Below, one piece after another: positions 8,794 through 17,576 of a DNA stretch of 64,000 bases. This DNA comes from Leifsonia sp. Root4 (GTDB taxonomy: Bacteria > Actinomycetota > Actinomycetes > Actinomycetales > Microbacteriaceae). The stretch lies in the NCBI RefSeq assembly GCF_001425085.1, contig NZ_LMDN01000001.1, positions 22,364 through 86,363 on the forward strand, in the 5' to 3' direction. The notes under the pieces are model-generated. The model saw only the letters and a program-made list of their open reading frames with translations. It was not told where the DNA came from and searched no databases. Each line of letters starts with the position of its first letter. Position 1 is the stretch's first letter. Both the position numbers and the translations under genes were made by a program.

Positions 8794-9713
8794 GCCACCC
8801 CGTCCGGCTTACGCCCGAACACCTCGAGCCGTTCCGCGGCGCTCAGCTGCTCCATCCGGCTCAGGAAATCGGCGTCGAAGTGGGCGACGACCGGAGCGGG
8901 TGCCAGTGGAACGACAGAGTGCACGACGCGATCGGCGTAGACGTGCACGAGGCTGAACGACTGGCCGCCGTCGACGCCCATGAGGTTCCGGTCGGGTGCA
9001 GCGACATCCATCGTGTAGCACGTGGCCGGTGCGACAGAGACGGGGATGCCCGCGAAGAGGCTGGTGCTTGCGTAGTGCAGGTGGCCACCGAGGATGGCGC
9101 GGATGTCGCTGCCCTCGATGACGGCGGCCAGCTCCTGCTGTTGCTGCAGCTCGAGGATCGTCATCGCCGCGAGCGGTGTCGGAATCGGCGGGTGGTGCAG
9201 CGCGAGGATGCTGCCGTGCGGGGCCGGCGTGCTGAGCACCTCGGCCAGCCAGTCGAGCTGCTCACGGGTGATCTCGCCGTGGTGATAGCCAGGGACCGTG
9301 CTGTCGATGGTGATGATGCGGAGGCCCCGCACCATGTCGACGCGGTCGATGGGAGCGCTGTCCGGCGGGCTGTCGAGCAGTTCGCGCCGGAATCGAACCC
9401 GCTCGTCGTGGTTGCCCATCACCCAGACCAGCGTCGCCCCGAGCTCCTCCGCCACGGGCTCGACGAGGCCGCGCACACGCCGATACGCGTCCTCCTCTGC
9501 GAGGTCGGCGATGTCGCCGGTGAAGACCATGGCGTCCAGGCGCACGCCGAGTGCCCGCAACCGCTGCAGCGCGCGTGCAACGGTCGCATCCGTGTCAACC
9601 GTGCCGTACAGGGCACGAACACGACCGTCCGGGTCGGCTCCGAGGAAGTGGGTATCGCTGAGGTGCGCGATCACGTACTCAGCGGGCGGATACTGCCCGA
9701 GACTGCCGGTCAT
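8790..9713 (-). CDS. Metallophosphoesterase (CpdA-like)
   Basis: A 307-residue calcineurin-like phosphoesterase. The two-metal motifs are complete: HLSDTHF near residue 18, FTGDIADL near 63, MGNHDER near 99, LHHPP near 178 and GGHLHY near 216. This set matches the class III cyclic nucleotide phosphodiesterases such as CpdA and Rv0805; cAMP as substrate is inference. AAGGAG precedes the ATG by five bases. It overlaps xerC by four bases, so both are made from one message. Confidence 0.82.
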   Translation of the reverse strand: MTGSLGQYPPAEYVIAHLSDTHFLGADPDGRVRALYGTVDTDATVARALQRLRALGVRLDAMVFTGDIADLAEEDAYRRVRGLVEPVAEELGATLVWVMGNHDERVRFRRELLDSPPDSAPIDRVDMVRGLRIITIDSTVPGYHHGEITREQLDWLAEVLSTPAPHGSILALHHPPIPTPLAAMTILELQQQQELAAVIEGSDIRAILGGHLHYASTSLFAGIPVSVAPATCYTMDVAAPDRNLMGVDGGQSFSLVHVYADRVVHSVVPLAPAPVVAHFDADFLSRMEQLSAAERLEVFGRKPDGVA

Positions 9714-9788
9714 GAATTCTCCTTCGACGCCCCAACACTACGACGGCGCTCGGACATGCCGCGGCCGACACCAGCAGCACGGGCGCGC

Positions 9789-10211
9789 TCAGACGGCCTG
9801 CGATCGCGACTCGGCGAGGGAGAGCTCCAGCAGCTCGCGGAGCGCACTGCGGTCCACCCCCGTCAGGCGGGTGAGGTAGAGGCACACCGTGCTCGCACGA
9901 TGCTTTCCGAGCCTGGCGACGAGATCCGGCCAGCGCTCCGCGAAATCGTTGGCGAGGTAGATCGTGTGCTTCGTGGGGCCGGGCGCGAAGGCGAGCAGCG
10001 GCGAACGACCACCGCGCCCACTCTCGTAGCGGTACTCGTACTCGCCGAAACCGATGATGCGGCCCGCCCACACGACGGGCTCCTCGCCACTGACGTCGCC
10101 GAGCAGTGCGAGCAGCTCGTCGGCCTCGTCGCGCCTCGGTCCCGTCGCACGGTCGAGCACGACCTCGACCGGCAGATCGGACGGTGTCATCGCGGGGGCT
10201 TTGTCTGCCAT
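9789..10211 (-). CDS. DUF1801-family protein
   Basis: A 140-residue soluble protein. GFGEYEYRYESGRGG, then LLAFAPGPTKHTIYLAND and the stretch LGKHRASTVCLYLTRLTGVD are the pattern of DUF1801 (YdhG/YjbR-like fold). The function of the family is unknown. AAGGAG stands five bases before the ATG, an excellent ribosome binding site. It is a single gene between the phosphoesterase and the disrupted dprA. Confidence 0.75.
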   Translation of the reverse strand: MADKAPAMTPSDLPVEVVLDRATGPRRDEADELLALLGDVSGEEPVVWAGRIIGFGEYEYRYESGRGGRSPLLAFAPGPTKHTIYLANDFAERWPDLVARLGKHRASTVCLYLTRLTGVDRSALRELLELSLAESRSQAV

Positions 10212-10262
10212 CAGATCTCCTTGCGATCATGCTGGGATCCAGCGTACGTCGACGCCACTACC

Positions 10263-11554
10263 CTACGACCTCGCTCCGACGCAGCGCATCCAGCCGTGCT
10301 CTCCGCTTCTGACCCTGCCCTCCAGCTCGAGCGCACCGAGCGCGGTGATCACCGCGACCGGCGAGAGTCCGCTGCGCACTGCGATGTCGTTCACCTCCCT
10401 CCCGCTCCGCGTGCTGAGCGCATCGAGCACGCGCAGCTGCTCCGGGTTCGATGCATCGCCGCCATCCGCTCCCGCACCGTCGAGCCCGCCGTCCGTGTCC
10501 GCGTACACATCGACCAGCTCAGCCATCTCCGCAGCATTCGTGACGCAGCGCGCGTCGAAGTCGCGCAACAGGCGGTGGCAGCCCGCGGATGCCGGGCTCG
10601 TCACCGGTCCAGGCACCGCGCCCAGTGGCCGGCCGGCCGCCGCGGCGTGGCCCGCCGTGTTCAGCGATCCGGAGCGGTGCCCGGCCTCGAGCACCACCGT
10701 GGCCTGGCTGGACGTCGCTATCAACCGATTCCGTTGCAGAAACCGCCAGCGCGTCGGCGCTGCGCCGCACGGAAGCTCCGAGATGACCGCACCGGTCTCG
10801 ACGATGCGCGTGAGCAGCGCATCGTGCCCGCTCGGGTAGAAGCGGTCGAGCCCACCCGCCAGGAACGCCACGGTCACGCCGCTGCTGGCGATGGCGGCTC
10901 TGTGCACCATGCCGTCGATCCCGTAGGCCGCGCCGGACACGATGGCGAAGCCGCGGTCGACGAGCCCGGCCGATGCCTCCATCGCGACGTGCTCGCCGTA
11001 GCCGGTCGCAGCCCGCGCGCCGACCAGGGCGACGGAACGAGCCATCGCGGTCATCGACTCCTCCCGGCCGCGCCACCACAGGGCGATCGGGGCGTGCACG
11101 CCCAGATCGTCGACGCCGAGCGGCCACTCGGCGTCGCCGGAAACGGCGAGGCGACAGCCGATGCGTGTCGCGCTCTGCAGGGCGCGCACCGCCGCCGCGG
11201 AGTTCACACGCGGGCGCCAGCGTGCCAGTGCCGAGCCTATCTCGTGCGCCAGCGTGCCAGTGCCGAGCCTATCTCGTGCGCCAGCGCGTCGCGCCCGGCG
11301 CGTGCCGCGGGATCGACGGCCTCCGCAATGCGCTCCGTCGGCCACTGCTCGATGAGGGCGCTCAAGGCCGTCGCCGCGCCGAGGGCGGCGACGAGCAGGC
11401 CGGCACCGCGATCACCGGGTTCGGCGATGCCCGTCCAGGCCGCGCGGGCGAAGAGCTCCGCGTCATCCGCCGACGGGGACGGCTCGGCGGCCGCCGATCG
11501 GAGCGGCGCGATCAACGCGCGCAGCTCCGTGGCGTTCAATCCGAATTCGGGCAT
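10263..11554 (-). pseudogene. dprA: DNA processing protein DprA, split by a 32-bp tandem duplication
   Basis: DprA loads RecA on incoming single-stranded DNA during natural transformation. The N-terminal part (105 residues, ATG at 11554 with GAGGAGGGG eight bases upstream) runs in one frame to a TAG at 11237-11239. The rest, with the Rossmann fold signature (VALVGARAATGYGE, VSGAAYGIDGMVH, ELPCGAAPTRWRFLQRNRLIA) and a C-terminal winged helix, continues in another frame to 10263. The break lies in a perfect 32-base duplication (11215-11278). 32 is not a multiple of three, and deleting one copy fuses the halves into one frame of about 419 residues, a normal DprA length. It could be a true pseudogene, a reversible slippage switch, or an assembly error. 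It starts one base after the comM stop. Confidence 0.88.
11215..11278. repeat. Perfect 32-bp tandem duplication within dprA
   Basis: Unit 1 is 11215-11246 and unit 2 is 11247-11278; all 32 bases are identical, beginning cgccagcgtgcc. A further eight bases of the unit follow at 11279. The stop codon that ends the N-terminal dprA frame arises inside the repeat. Confidence 0.95.
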
Positions 11555-11555
11555 C

Positions 11556-13112
11556 TCAGATTCCCCTCCTCAGGTACAGCGCCTGCGCGATGTGTTCGGC
11601 TGTCGGCATGAGCGCGCCCTCGATGTCGGCGATCGACCACGCGACACGGAGCACACGGTCGTAGCCACGCATCGTCACGCCGCCGCGTTCCAGGGCCCGG
11701 TCGAGCGCGATCATCGCCTGGAGGGATGGCCGGCGTTCTCTGGCGCGCAGCCACTCCCCCGGAACCTCGTTGTTCAGGCGCCATGGCGTGCCGCCGAGGC
11801 GCTCGGTCGAGCTCGCTCGTGCCCGCTCAACCGCGCTGCGCGCGCGTGCACTGTCGATCGAGGCGCCGTCGGCTTCGCCCGCGCGCTGCTGCGCGACTCG
11901 GAGGTGGGCGGCCGTGACTCGCTGCACGCGCAGCTGGATGTCGACCCGGTCTAGCAGCGGCCCAGACAAGCGGGCGAGATAGCGCCTGCGGGTATTCGGA
12001 GGGCAGGCACAGTCGCCACCCTCGACGCCGAACTGCCCGCACGGGCACGGATTCGCCGCCAGCAGCAGCTGGAACCTGGCCGGAAAATGTGCGACGGCAT
12101 TGGCCCGGTGGATGCTGATCACTCCGGTCTCCAGCGGCTGTCGCAGAGCATCGAGCACGGCCGTCTGGAACTCCGGCGCCTCGTCGAGGAACAAGACGCC
12201 GTGGGCTGCCCGCACCGCGGCACCGGGGCGGATCACGCCGGAGCCGCCGCCGACCATCGCCGCCGCCGTCGCTGTGTGATGCGGACTCTCGATCGGCGGT
12301 CGGTTGCTGAGCGCGGCGCCGACGGTGAGCCCGCTGAGCGAACGGATGCTGCTCACCTCCAGTGCCGCCTCGTCATCGAGATCCGGCAACAGCCCGGGCA
12401 GACGATCGGCCAGCATCGTCTTGCCCGCGCCGGGCGGGCCGAGCAGGAAGGCGTGGTGGCCGCCGACCGCAGCCACCTGCAGCGCGAACACCGCCGCATC
12501 CTGACCGACCACATCGGCGATGTCCGGGTGGTGCCTCTGGCCGTCCTCCGGAACGCCGGCCGGCCCGGCGATCGCCTCGATCGGTACGGCCTCGAAGTTT
12601 CCGCCGTGCCAGATCGCGGCATCCCGCAGGCCGGCCATGCCGATCACCCGCACCCCGGGAACCAGCGCCGCCTCGGCCACATTCGCGCTCGGCACCATCA
12701 CGGCGCCGACGCCCGCGCGGTGGGCCGCGATGACGGCCGGCAGCACACCGGCGACCGGACGCAATCGCCCGTCGAGTGCCAGCTCCCCGATGTGCACGAC
12801 GCGTTCGACGGACGCTCCGTCGACGTCGCCGGCCGCGGCCAGGCAGGCGAGAGCGATCGCGAGATCGAAGCCGCTGCCGTGTTTGGGCAGGGAGGCCGGC
12901 GACAGGTTCACGGTGATCGCATTCGCCGACAGCGGGATCCCGGAGTTCGTCGCGGCCGCCCGCACGCGGTGCGTCGCCTGCTGCAGAGCCGTGTCCGGCA
13001 AGCCGATGAGCACGATCCTCGGCAGCTGCGCCGAGATGTCTGCCTCGACCTCGACGATGGCGCCGCTCAGCCCGAGCAGCGCGACGGCCCTCGTGCGGCC
13101 GACGATCCTCAC
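11556..13112 (-). CDS. comM: YifB/ComM-family Mg-chelatase-like AAA+ ATPase
   Basis: In Vibrio and Haemophilus ComM is a hexameric helicase that speeds branch migration during transformation. The 518 residues show the N-terminal S5-like domain (VGLPDTALQQATHRVRAA-type sequence near 37-54, NLSPASLPKHGSGFDLAIA at 69-87), Walker A GPPGAGKT (225-232), Walker B LFLDEAPEF (about 312), the arginine-finger region and the C-terminal Mg-chelatase helical domain (ALDRALERGGVTMRGYDRVLR). The GTG start overlaps the yraN stop by four bases, and dprA begins one base after its stop. Confidence 0.93.
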   Translation of the reverse strand: MRIVGRTRAVALLGLSGAIVEVEADISAQLPRIVLIGLPDTALQQATHRVRAAATNSGIPLSANAITVNLSPASLPKHGSGFDLAIALACLAAAGDVDGASVERVVHIGELALDGRLRPVAGVLPAVIAAHRAGVGAVMVPSANVAEAALVPGVRVIGMAGLRDAAIWHGGNFEAVPIEAIAGPAGVPEDGQRHHPDIADVVGQDAAVFALQVAAVGGHHAFLLGPPGAGKTMLADRLPGLLPDLDDEAALEVSSIRSLSGLTVGAALSNRPPIESPHHTATAAAMVGGGSGVIRPGAAVRAAHGVLFLDEAPEFQTAVLDALRQPLETGVISIHRANAVAHFPARFQLLLAANPCPCGQFGVEGGDCACPPNTRRRYLARLSGPLLDRVDIQLRVQRVTAAHLRVAQQRAGEADGASIDSARARSAVERARASSTERLGGTPWRLNNEVPGEWLRARERRPSLQAMIALDRALERGGVTMRGYDRVLRVAWSIADIEGALMPTAEHIAQALYLRRGI

Positions 13113-13495
13113 GCGTGCACCCCCTCGAGGTGCTCGATCCGCGGAACCTCACCGATCGGTGCCAGAATGCCGATGACGTCGAGACGCACTGACCCCCGAG
13201 CCTGTGGGCGGGCCTCGCACCAGAGCCGGGCGAGCACGTGCATCCGCCGCAGTTTGGCCACGGTGATGGCCTCGAACGGATGCCCGAACGCCGCGCTCGT
13301 GCGGGTCTTCACCTCCACGAAGACGAGCACGCCATCCCTGGAGGCGACGACGTCGATCTCGCCGTGCCGACAGCGCCAATTGCGCTCGAGCACGCGGTAA
13401 CCCTGCGCCTCCAGGTAGCGCACGGCCTGTTGCTCGCCGAATCGCCCCAGACGCTGACTCTCGCGCTCAGCCGTAGTCCGCCCCGGATCAGCCAT
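13109..13495 (-). CDS. yraN: YraN-family (UPF0102) endonuclease-like protein
   Basis: A 128-residue protein of the UPF0102 family. RLGRFGEQQAVRYLEAQGY is the family opening and the restriction-like PD-(D/E)xK core is visible as GEIDVVA followed by FVEVKTR. YraN-like proteins often sit beside rnhB or comM; a DNA repair or transformation role is suspected, not proven. Translationally coupled to comM through a GTGA overlap. Confidence 0.87.
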   Translation of the reverse strand: MADPGRTTAERESQRLGRFGEQQAVRYLEAQGYRVLERNWRCRHGEIDVVASRDGVLVFVEVKTRTSAAFGHPFEAITVAKLRRMHVLARLWCEARPQARGSVRLDVIGILAPIGEVPRIEHLEGVHA

Positions 13496-13586
13496 GGAAC
13501 ACCTCCACGGCCAACTGTGACGCTACAGCGGGGCGCCGAACGGGGCGCGCCGAAGCCTGTGGACTGTGCCTACCGGAGGAGCGGCT

Positions 13587-13646
13587 GTGCACAACAGACG
13601 CGTGCATAACAGATCCGTGCACCACGGATCCGTGCACAACAGACGG
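13587..13646. repeat. Four tandem copies of a 15-bp repeat
   Basis: Four consecutive 15-base units, each beginning gtgca: 13587-13601, 13602-13616, 13617-13631 and 13632-13646. Units 1 and 4 differ only in the last base; units 2 and 3 have one to four changes. It lies in the 176-base gap between the DUF2469 gene stop and the yraN start, downstream of DUF2469 and upstream of yraN on the minus strand. No clear promoter is seen. It could be a protein-binding array or slippage debris. Confidence 0.85.
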
Positions 13647-13673
13647 TGGGCCGCACTCGGCCGCACCGGCGTG

Positions 13674-13997
13674 CTACTCGTCGAGCGCGAGTTCCTTGGG
13701 CAGCTCGAACTCCTTGGTGGCGAGCTCCTCGATGTTGACGTCCTTGAACGTCAGCACGCGCACCGACTTGACGAAGCGGTCGGAACGGTAGACATCCCAC
13801 ACCCAGACGTCCTTCATCGTCAGCTCGAAGTAGAAGTCGTGCTCGGTGTCCCGGCGCACGAGGTCAACCTCATTGGCCAGGTAAAAGCGTCGTTCCGTCT
13901 CGACGACGTACTGGAACTGCGCCACAATATCGCGGTACTCGCGGTAGAGCGCCAGCTCGACCTCGCGGTCGTAGTCCTCGAATTCGTCTTCATCCAT
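13674..13997 (-). CDS. DUF2469-family protein
   Basis: A 107-residue actinobacterial signature protein. It opens with an acidic stretch (MDEDEFEDYDREVELALYRE) and carries the family pattern VVETERRFYLANEVDLV, then DFYFELTMKDVWVWDVYR. The function is unknown. The position just after rnhB and before yraN-comM is conserved across Actinobacteria. Twelve bases separate its start from the rnhB stop. Confidence 0.88.
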   Translation of the reverse strand: MDEDEFEDYDREVELALYREYRDIVAQFQYVVETERRFYLANEVDLVRRDTEHDFYFELTMKDVWVWDVYRSDRFVKSVRVLTFKDVNIEELATKEFELPKELALDE

Positions 13998-14009
13998 GGT
14001 GTTTCAATC

Positions 14010-14744
14010 CTAGTCCGCGCCGTCGGCCCGAAGCGCATCGAAGACACCAGGCGCCACGAGGGTGCCTGCCGAAACGGGGGCATCTGGCGCAACGGGGGCG
14101 GGCGCCTCGCTCTTGATCCACGTGACCCGGTGCACCGGCGTCGCGCCGTGCTCGGCGATCGCCGCCATGTGCGTGGGGCTGCCGTAACCCTTGTTGCCCA
14201 CCCAGCCGTAGTGCGGGTATTCCTCGTGCAGATCGATCATGATCTTGTCGCGGTGCACCTTGGCGATCACGGATGCCGCGGCAACCGAAGCGCAATCCCG
14301 ATCGGCCTTCACCCGCATCTGCACCGGCAGCGGTGAACCCAGCGCCGGATTCAGCCAGTCCTGCGAGCCATCGAGCAGCACGGTGCTGGCCGCGATGTCC
14401 GCGCCGCTCGCGTGCAGCGCGAGCAGGGCACGCTTGCCTGCGAGACCGAGGCAGGCGGTGATGCCGAGCGCATCGACCTCTGCCGCAGAGGCCTCGCCGA
14501 CCGCGGAGTACAGCACCCACTCCGCGGCGAGGGGAGCGAGCGCCTCACGGCGCTTCTCGCTCAGCATCTTGGAGTCGCGCAGTCCCTCGGGAATGCCGCC
14601 GATCCGCGCATCGACGATCGCCATGCCGACGGCGACGGGGCCGGCCATCGCGCCTCGCCCGACCTCGTCACAGCCGATCACGTACCGGACGCCGCTGGCG
14701 AAGAGGGCGTTCTCGACATCCAGGCTCGGCTCGGCGACAGCCAC
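14010..14744 (-). CDS. rnhB: Ribonuclease HII
   Basis: Cuts RNA from RNA-DNA hybrids and single ribonucleotides from DNA. The 244 residues include the active-site opening GCDEVGRGAMAGP (Asp26, Glu27), DSKMLSEKRREAL, the third acidic residue in VKADRDCASVAAASVIAKVHRD and the GYGSPTH motif that contacts the strand. Start is a GTG placed directly after the lepB stop. The C-terminal 40 residues after the conserved core are Ala/Pro-rich and variable. Confidence 0.93.
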   Translation of the reverse strand: MAVAEPSLDVENALFASGVRYVIGCDEVGRGAMAGPVAVGMAIVDARIGGIPEGLRDSKMLSEKRREALAPLAAEWVLYSAVGEASAAEVDALGITACLGLAGKRALLALHASGADIAASTVLLDGSQDWLNPALGSPLPVQMRVKADRDCASVAAASVIAKVHRDKIMIDLHEEYPHYGWVGNKGYGSPTHMAAIAEHGATPVHRVTWIKSEAPAPVAPDAPVSAGTLVAPGVFDALRADGAD

Positions 14745-15491
14745 CTACTCGCCGCCCTCTGGGATGCCGGCGAAGACGCCGGAGTAGTTGTCGAGCCAGG
14801 CCCAGTGCGCGACCGGCCAGCTCACGACGAAGGCACGGCCGACCACGTTGTCGATCGGCACGAATCCCCGGCCGGGGGTGTCGCCGTTGTAGCGGGAATC
14901 CTTGGAGTTGTAGCGGTTGTCGCCCATCACCCAGAGCGAACCATCCGGAACCGTCTCATCGAACTCGTCGCGCGACACCGTGCTCTCGCCGGCCGGCAGG
15001 GTGACATACGGGGATTCATCGAGAGGGACGCCGTTCACGCTCATCTGGCCGAGCGCGTTGCAGCACACGACGTGGTCGCCGGGCAGGCCGATGACGCGCT
15101 TGATGAGGTGGTCGTTGCTGTCCGGAGCGGACAGGCCGACGACCGAGAGCAGCCAGTCGACGCTGGCCACGATCGGGTTCTGTTCGATCGGCACAGCAGG
15201 CGGCAACCATCCGCCCGGGTCGCGGAAGACGACGACGTCGCCGCGTTCGATCGGCACGAGCTCGGGAATGAGCTGGTTGACGATGATGCGGTCGTGCACC
15301 TGCAGCGTCTCGCGCATCGATTCGGACGGAATGAAGAACGAGCGGATCAGGAACGTCTTGACGACGAAGGAGACGACGATCGCGATCACGAAGATGATGA
15401 GCAGATCGCGTAGGAACAAGAGGAACCCGCGCTTGCGCGCGCTTCGACGCGGCTTGCGGTCGCGGCGCAGCTCCTGGTCTGTGTCAGTCAT
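14745..15491 (-). CDS. lepB: Signal peptidase I
   Basis: Removes signal peptides from secreted proteins at the outer face of the membrane. The 248-residue protein has a basic N-terminus, one membrane anchor (about 22-44) and the S26 boxes: PSESM with the catalytic Ser58, RGDVVVFRDP, KRVIGLPGD with the general base Lys131, and MGDNRYNSKDSR. It lies between rplS and rnhB in the standard rplS-lepB-rnhB order. Confidence 0.95.
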   Translation of the reverse strand: MTDTDQELRRDRKPRRSARKRGFLLFLRDLLIIFVIAIVVSFVVKTFLIRSFFIPSESMRETLQVHDRIIVNQLIPELVPIERGDVVVFRDPGGWLPPAVPIEQNPIVASVDWLLSVVGLSAPDSNDHLIKRVIGLPGDHVVCCNALGQMSVNGVPLDESPYVTLPAGESTVSRDEFDETVPDGSLWVMGDNRYNSKDSRYNGDTPGRGFVPIDNVVGRAFVVSWPVAHWAWLDNYSGVFAGIPEGGE

Positions 15492-15546
15492 TGCCGCCCG
15501 TTGTCGAATGTGTTGTGGTCATTGCGAGTTCTTGCCCGTTAAAGGG

Positions 15547-15586
15547 CTTGAGCCCCCCGCCCCAGTCTAGGGGCGGGGAGCTCAAG
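15547..15586 (-). terminator. Strong hairpin downstream of rplS
   Basis: A 17-base stem with one mismatch (arms 15547-15563 and 15570-15586) closes a six-base loop. It begins 17 bases after the rplS stop. On the minus strand it is followed by ccctttaa, so the T-tract is poor; it may pause or terminate transcription between rplS and lepB. Confidence 0.7.
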
Positions 15587-15602
15587 CAGAGAGGTGCGAG
15601 AC

Positions 15603-15953
15603 TTAGGAGAAGTCGCGCTTCTCCTTGATCTTCGCCTTCTTGCCGCGGAGTTCGCGGAGGTAGTACAGCTTGGCGCGACGCACGTCACCGCGGGTCACAA
15701 CCTCGATCCGCTCGATGACCGGGGAGTGCACCGGGAAGGTACGCTCGACGCCGACCTGGAAGCTGATCTTGCGAACCGCGAAGGTTTCGCGCACACCGTC
15801 GCCGGAGCGGCCGATGACGACGCCCTGGAAGATCTGAACACGCGAGCGCGTGCCTTCGATGATGTTGACGTGCACCTTGACAGTGTCACCGGCGCGGAAG
15901 TCGGGGATGTCCGACTTGAGGGATGCTGCATCGACTGCGTCGAGGATCTGCAT
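15603..15953 (-). CDS. rplS: Large ribosomal subunit protein bL19
   Basis: L19 lies at the 30S-50S interface. The protein is 116 residues, normal length: [51 protein letters not shown] and the basic end [18 protein letters not shown]. The start is the ATG at 15953, where the family N-terminus begins ([11 protein letters not shown]); a longer frame to 16082 runs into unconserved sequence. The 224 bases upstream hold its leader with two small dyads (cacactcgagagtgtg and cacaat...attgtg). It stands apart from trmD, its usual upstream partner, because map and a membrane-protein gene lie between. Confidence 0.96.
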   Translation of the reverse strand: MQILDAVDAASLKSDIPDFRAGDTVKVHVNIIEGTRSRVQIFQGVVIGRSGDGVRETFAVRKISFQVGVERTFPVHSPVIERIEVVTRGDVRRAKLYYLRELRGKKAKIKEKRDFS

Positions 15954-16177
15954 GATGTTCGCTCTCTGTGCCCGCCACCGGTCGAACACTGAATAGTTTT
16001 CGGTAAGAAGTTGTGTTGCTGCTCGCTCACACTCGAGAGTGTGTCGCTGGCTCCCCGGAGGCAGGGCCGTGTTGCAGCACAATCGTCAATTGTGTCACGA
16101 CATGGCCGTGCGCAGCAAAACGAGGGTCGGCTCCACCCCCAGGAGGCGCCCCGCAGGGTGAGCGGATGCCGCTCGCC

Positions 16178-16738
16178 TCAGTCGCGCACCTCGTGGATGA
16201 TGATCACGTCTGGATCGTCTCCCGGCCCCGACGAGCCCTGTTGGGGTGAGCGCTGCTGCGGCGATCCCTGGCCGGGTGCGCGCGGCGGAACTCCCTGGGG
16301 CCGCTGGCCTGGGGGCTGCGCCGCCTGTTCGAAGGCGTCCATCGTCTCGCGCATGCTGCGCGCTCCGTCGGTGACGAGTTCCCAGAGGGTCAGCCAGAAT
16401 CCGATGATCCCGGTCAGCACGGCGAGCACAACGAAGAGCGTCGTCGATGGCCCGAAGAAACCGAGCCCGATGACCGAGCCGTGCAGCACGAGGTAGAGCA
16501 GCACGTCTTTCCACGACACCATGCGTGTGCTCCGGACGAGCGGCCGTGCGTAGACGATCAACGCGATCACGAGAAGCGCGATGAAGACGATGGGCGCGGC
16601 CACCAGCAGCCCGACGAAACCCCAGCCGCTGCCGCCGAAAATCCCCCAGCCGATGAACAACCACGCCGGGAGCACGAATGCCGCGAGGAACTGCCAATAG
16701 AAGAAGGCCCTGCGGATGACGTCGAAGCCTGTTTTCAC
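16178..16738 (-). CDS. Actinobacterial multi-pass membrane protein with acidic tail
   Basis: A 186-residue protein with about four membrane segments (roughly residues 15-32, 38-64, 79-95 and 100-120), then a Gln/Pro/Gly-rich linker and a short conserved-looking end DPDVIIIHEVRD. Proteins with this layout and a terminal 'DVI...E' motif occur in Actinobacteria without assigned function. The start is GTG, with the membrane part beginning right after. It is divergent from map; 50 bases separate the two starts, so both promoters must overlap in that gap. Confidence 0.6.
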   Translation of the reverse strand: MKTGFDVIRRAFFYWQFLAAFVLPAWLFIGWGIFGGSGWGFVGLLVAAPIVFIALLVIALIVYARPLVRSTRMVSWKDVLLYLVLHGSVIGLGFFGPSTTLFVVLAVLTGIIGFWLTLWELVTDGARSMRETMDAFEQAAQPPGQRPQGVPPRAPGQGSPQQRSPQQGSSGPGDDPDVIIIHEVRD

Positions 16739-16788
16739 CTGCTCAGCGTAACAAGAGAGAATAGGAGTCCGCTTAGAGAGGACGGCCC

Positions 16789-17556
16789 ATGATTGAGCTG
16801 CGCACCCCCGCCGAGATCGAGCAGATGGAGCCGGCCGGTCGCTTCGTGGCGAGCGTGCTCACGGCCACGGCGGCGGCCGCCAAGGTCGGGGTGAACCTCC
16901 TCAGCCTGGACAAGCTGGCGCACGACATGATCCGGGCAGCCGGTGCGGAAAGCTGCTACATCGACTACCACCCGAGCTTCGGAGCGAGCCCGTTCGGCAA
17001 GGTCATCTGCACCTCGGTCAACGACGCGGTCCTGCACGGTCTCCCCCACGACTACGCGCTGCGCGACGGCGATCTGCTGACGCTGGACTTCGCTGCATCC
17101 GTCAACGGCTGGGTCAGCGACTCCGCGCTCTCGATCGTCGTCGGCACCCCGCGCGATGAGGACCTGAAGCTCATCGACACCACGACGCGCGCCCTTGCGG
17201 CCGGCATCGCCGCCGCACAGGCCGGCAACAAGATCGGTGATATCTCCGCCGCCATCGCCGCCGTCGGCCACGGCGACGGCTACACGATCAACACCGATTT
17301 CGGCGGCCACGGTGTCGGCCGCACCATGCACGGCGACCCGCACATCCCGAACGACGGTCGCGCCGGCCGCGGCCTCCCCCTGCGCCCCGGTCTGGTCATC
17401 GCGATCGAGCCGTGGTTCCTGCACACGACCAATCGCATCGTGACGGACGCCGACGGCTGGACGCTGCGCAGCGCCGACGGCTCGCGCGGTGCTCACATGG
17501 AACACACGATCGCGATCACCGAAGACGGCCCGCTGATCCTCACGAAGCGGGATTGA
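16789..17556 (+). CDS. map: Methionine aminopeptidase, type I
   Basis: Removes the first methionine from new proteins. The 255-residue enzyme has no N-terminal zinc finger. Metal ligands are seen in order: DFAASVNGWVSDSALSI (two Asp), GHGVGRTMHGDP (His), AIEPWF (Glu) and the final Glu in HMEHTIAITEDGP. GAGG lies eight bases before the ATG. It is the only plus-strand gene in this part of the backbone and converges on trmD, with a repeat cluster filling the space. Confidence 0.94.
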   Translation: MIELRTPAEIEQMEPAGRFVASVLTATAAAAKVGVNLLSLDKLAHDMIRAAGAESCYIDYHPSFGASPFGKVICTSVNDAVLHGLPHDYALRDGDLLTLDFAASVNGWVSDSALSIVVGTPRDEDLKLIDTTTRALAAGIAAAQAGNKIGDISAAIAAVGHGDGYTINTDFGGHGVGRTMHGDPHIPNDGRAGRGLPLRPGLVIAIEPWFLHTTNRIVTDADGWTLRSADGSRGAHMEHTIAITEDGPLILTKRD

Positions 17557-17576
17557 AACACAGAACGAAAAATTCT

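Noticed and set aside
11237-11345. Separate small genes for the two dprA parts
   Set aside because: The C-terminal frame's first 30 or so residues are the out-of-frame reading of the N-terminal part, and the family match continues across both once one 32-base copy is removed.
13587-13646. CRISPR array
   Set aside because: Four units of 15 bases with no spacers, no cas genes in the window. It is a simple tandem repeat.
16010-16090. A riboswitch or structured leader upstream of rplS
   Set aside because: Only two small palindromes are visible (cacactcgagagtgtg and a cacaat/attgtg pair); no known riboswitch core or L19 leader consensus could be recognised by eye.
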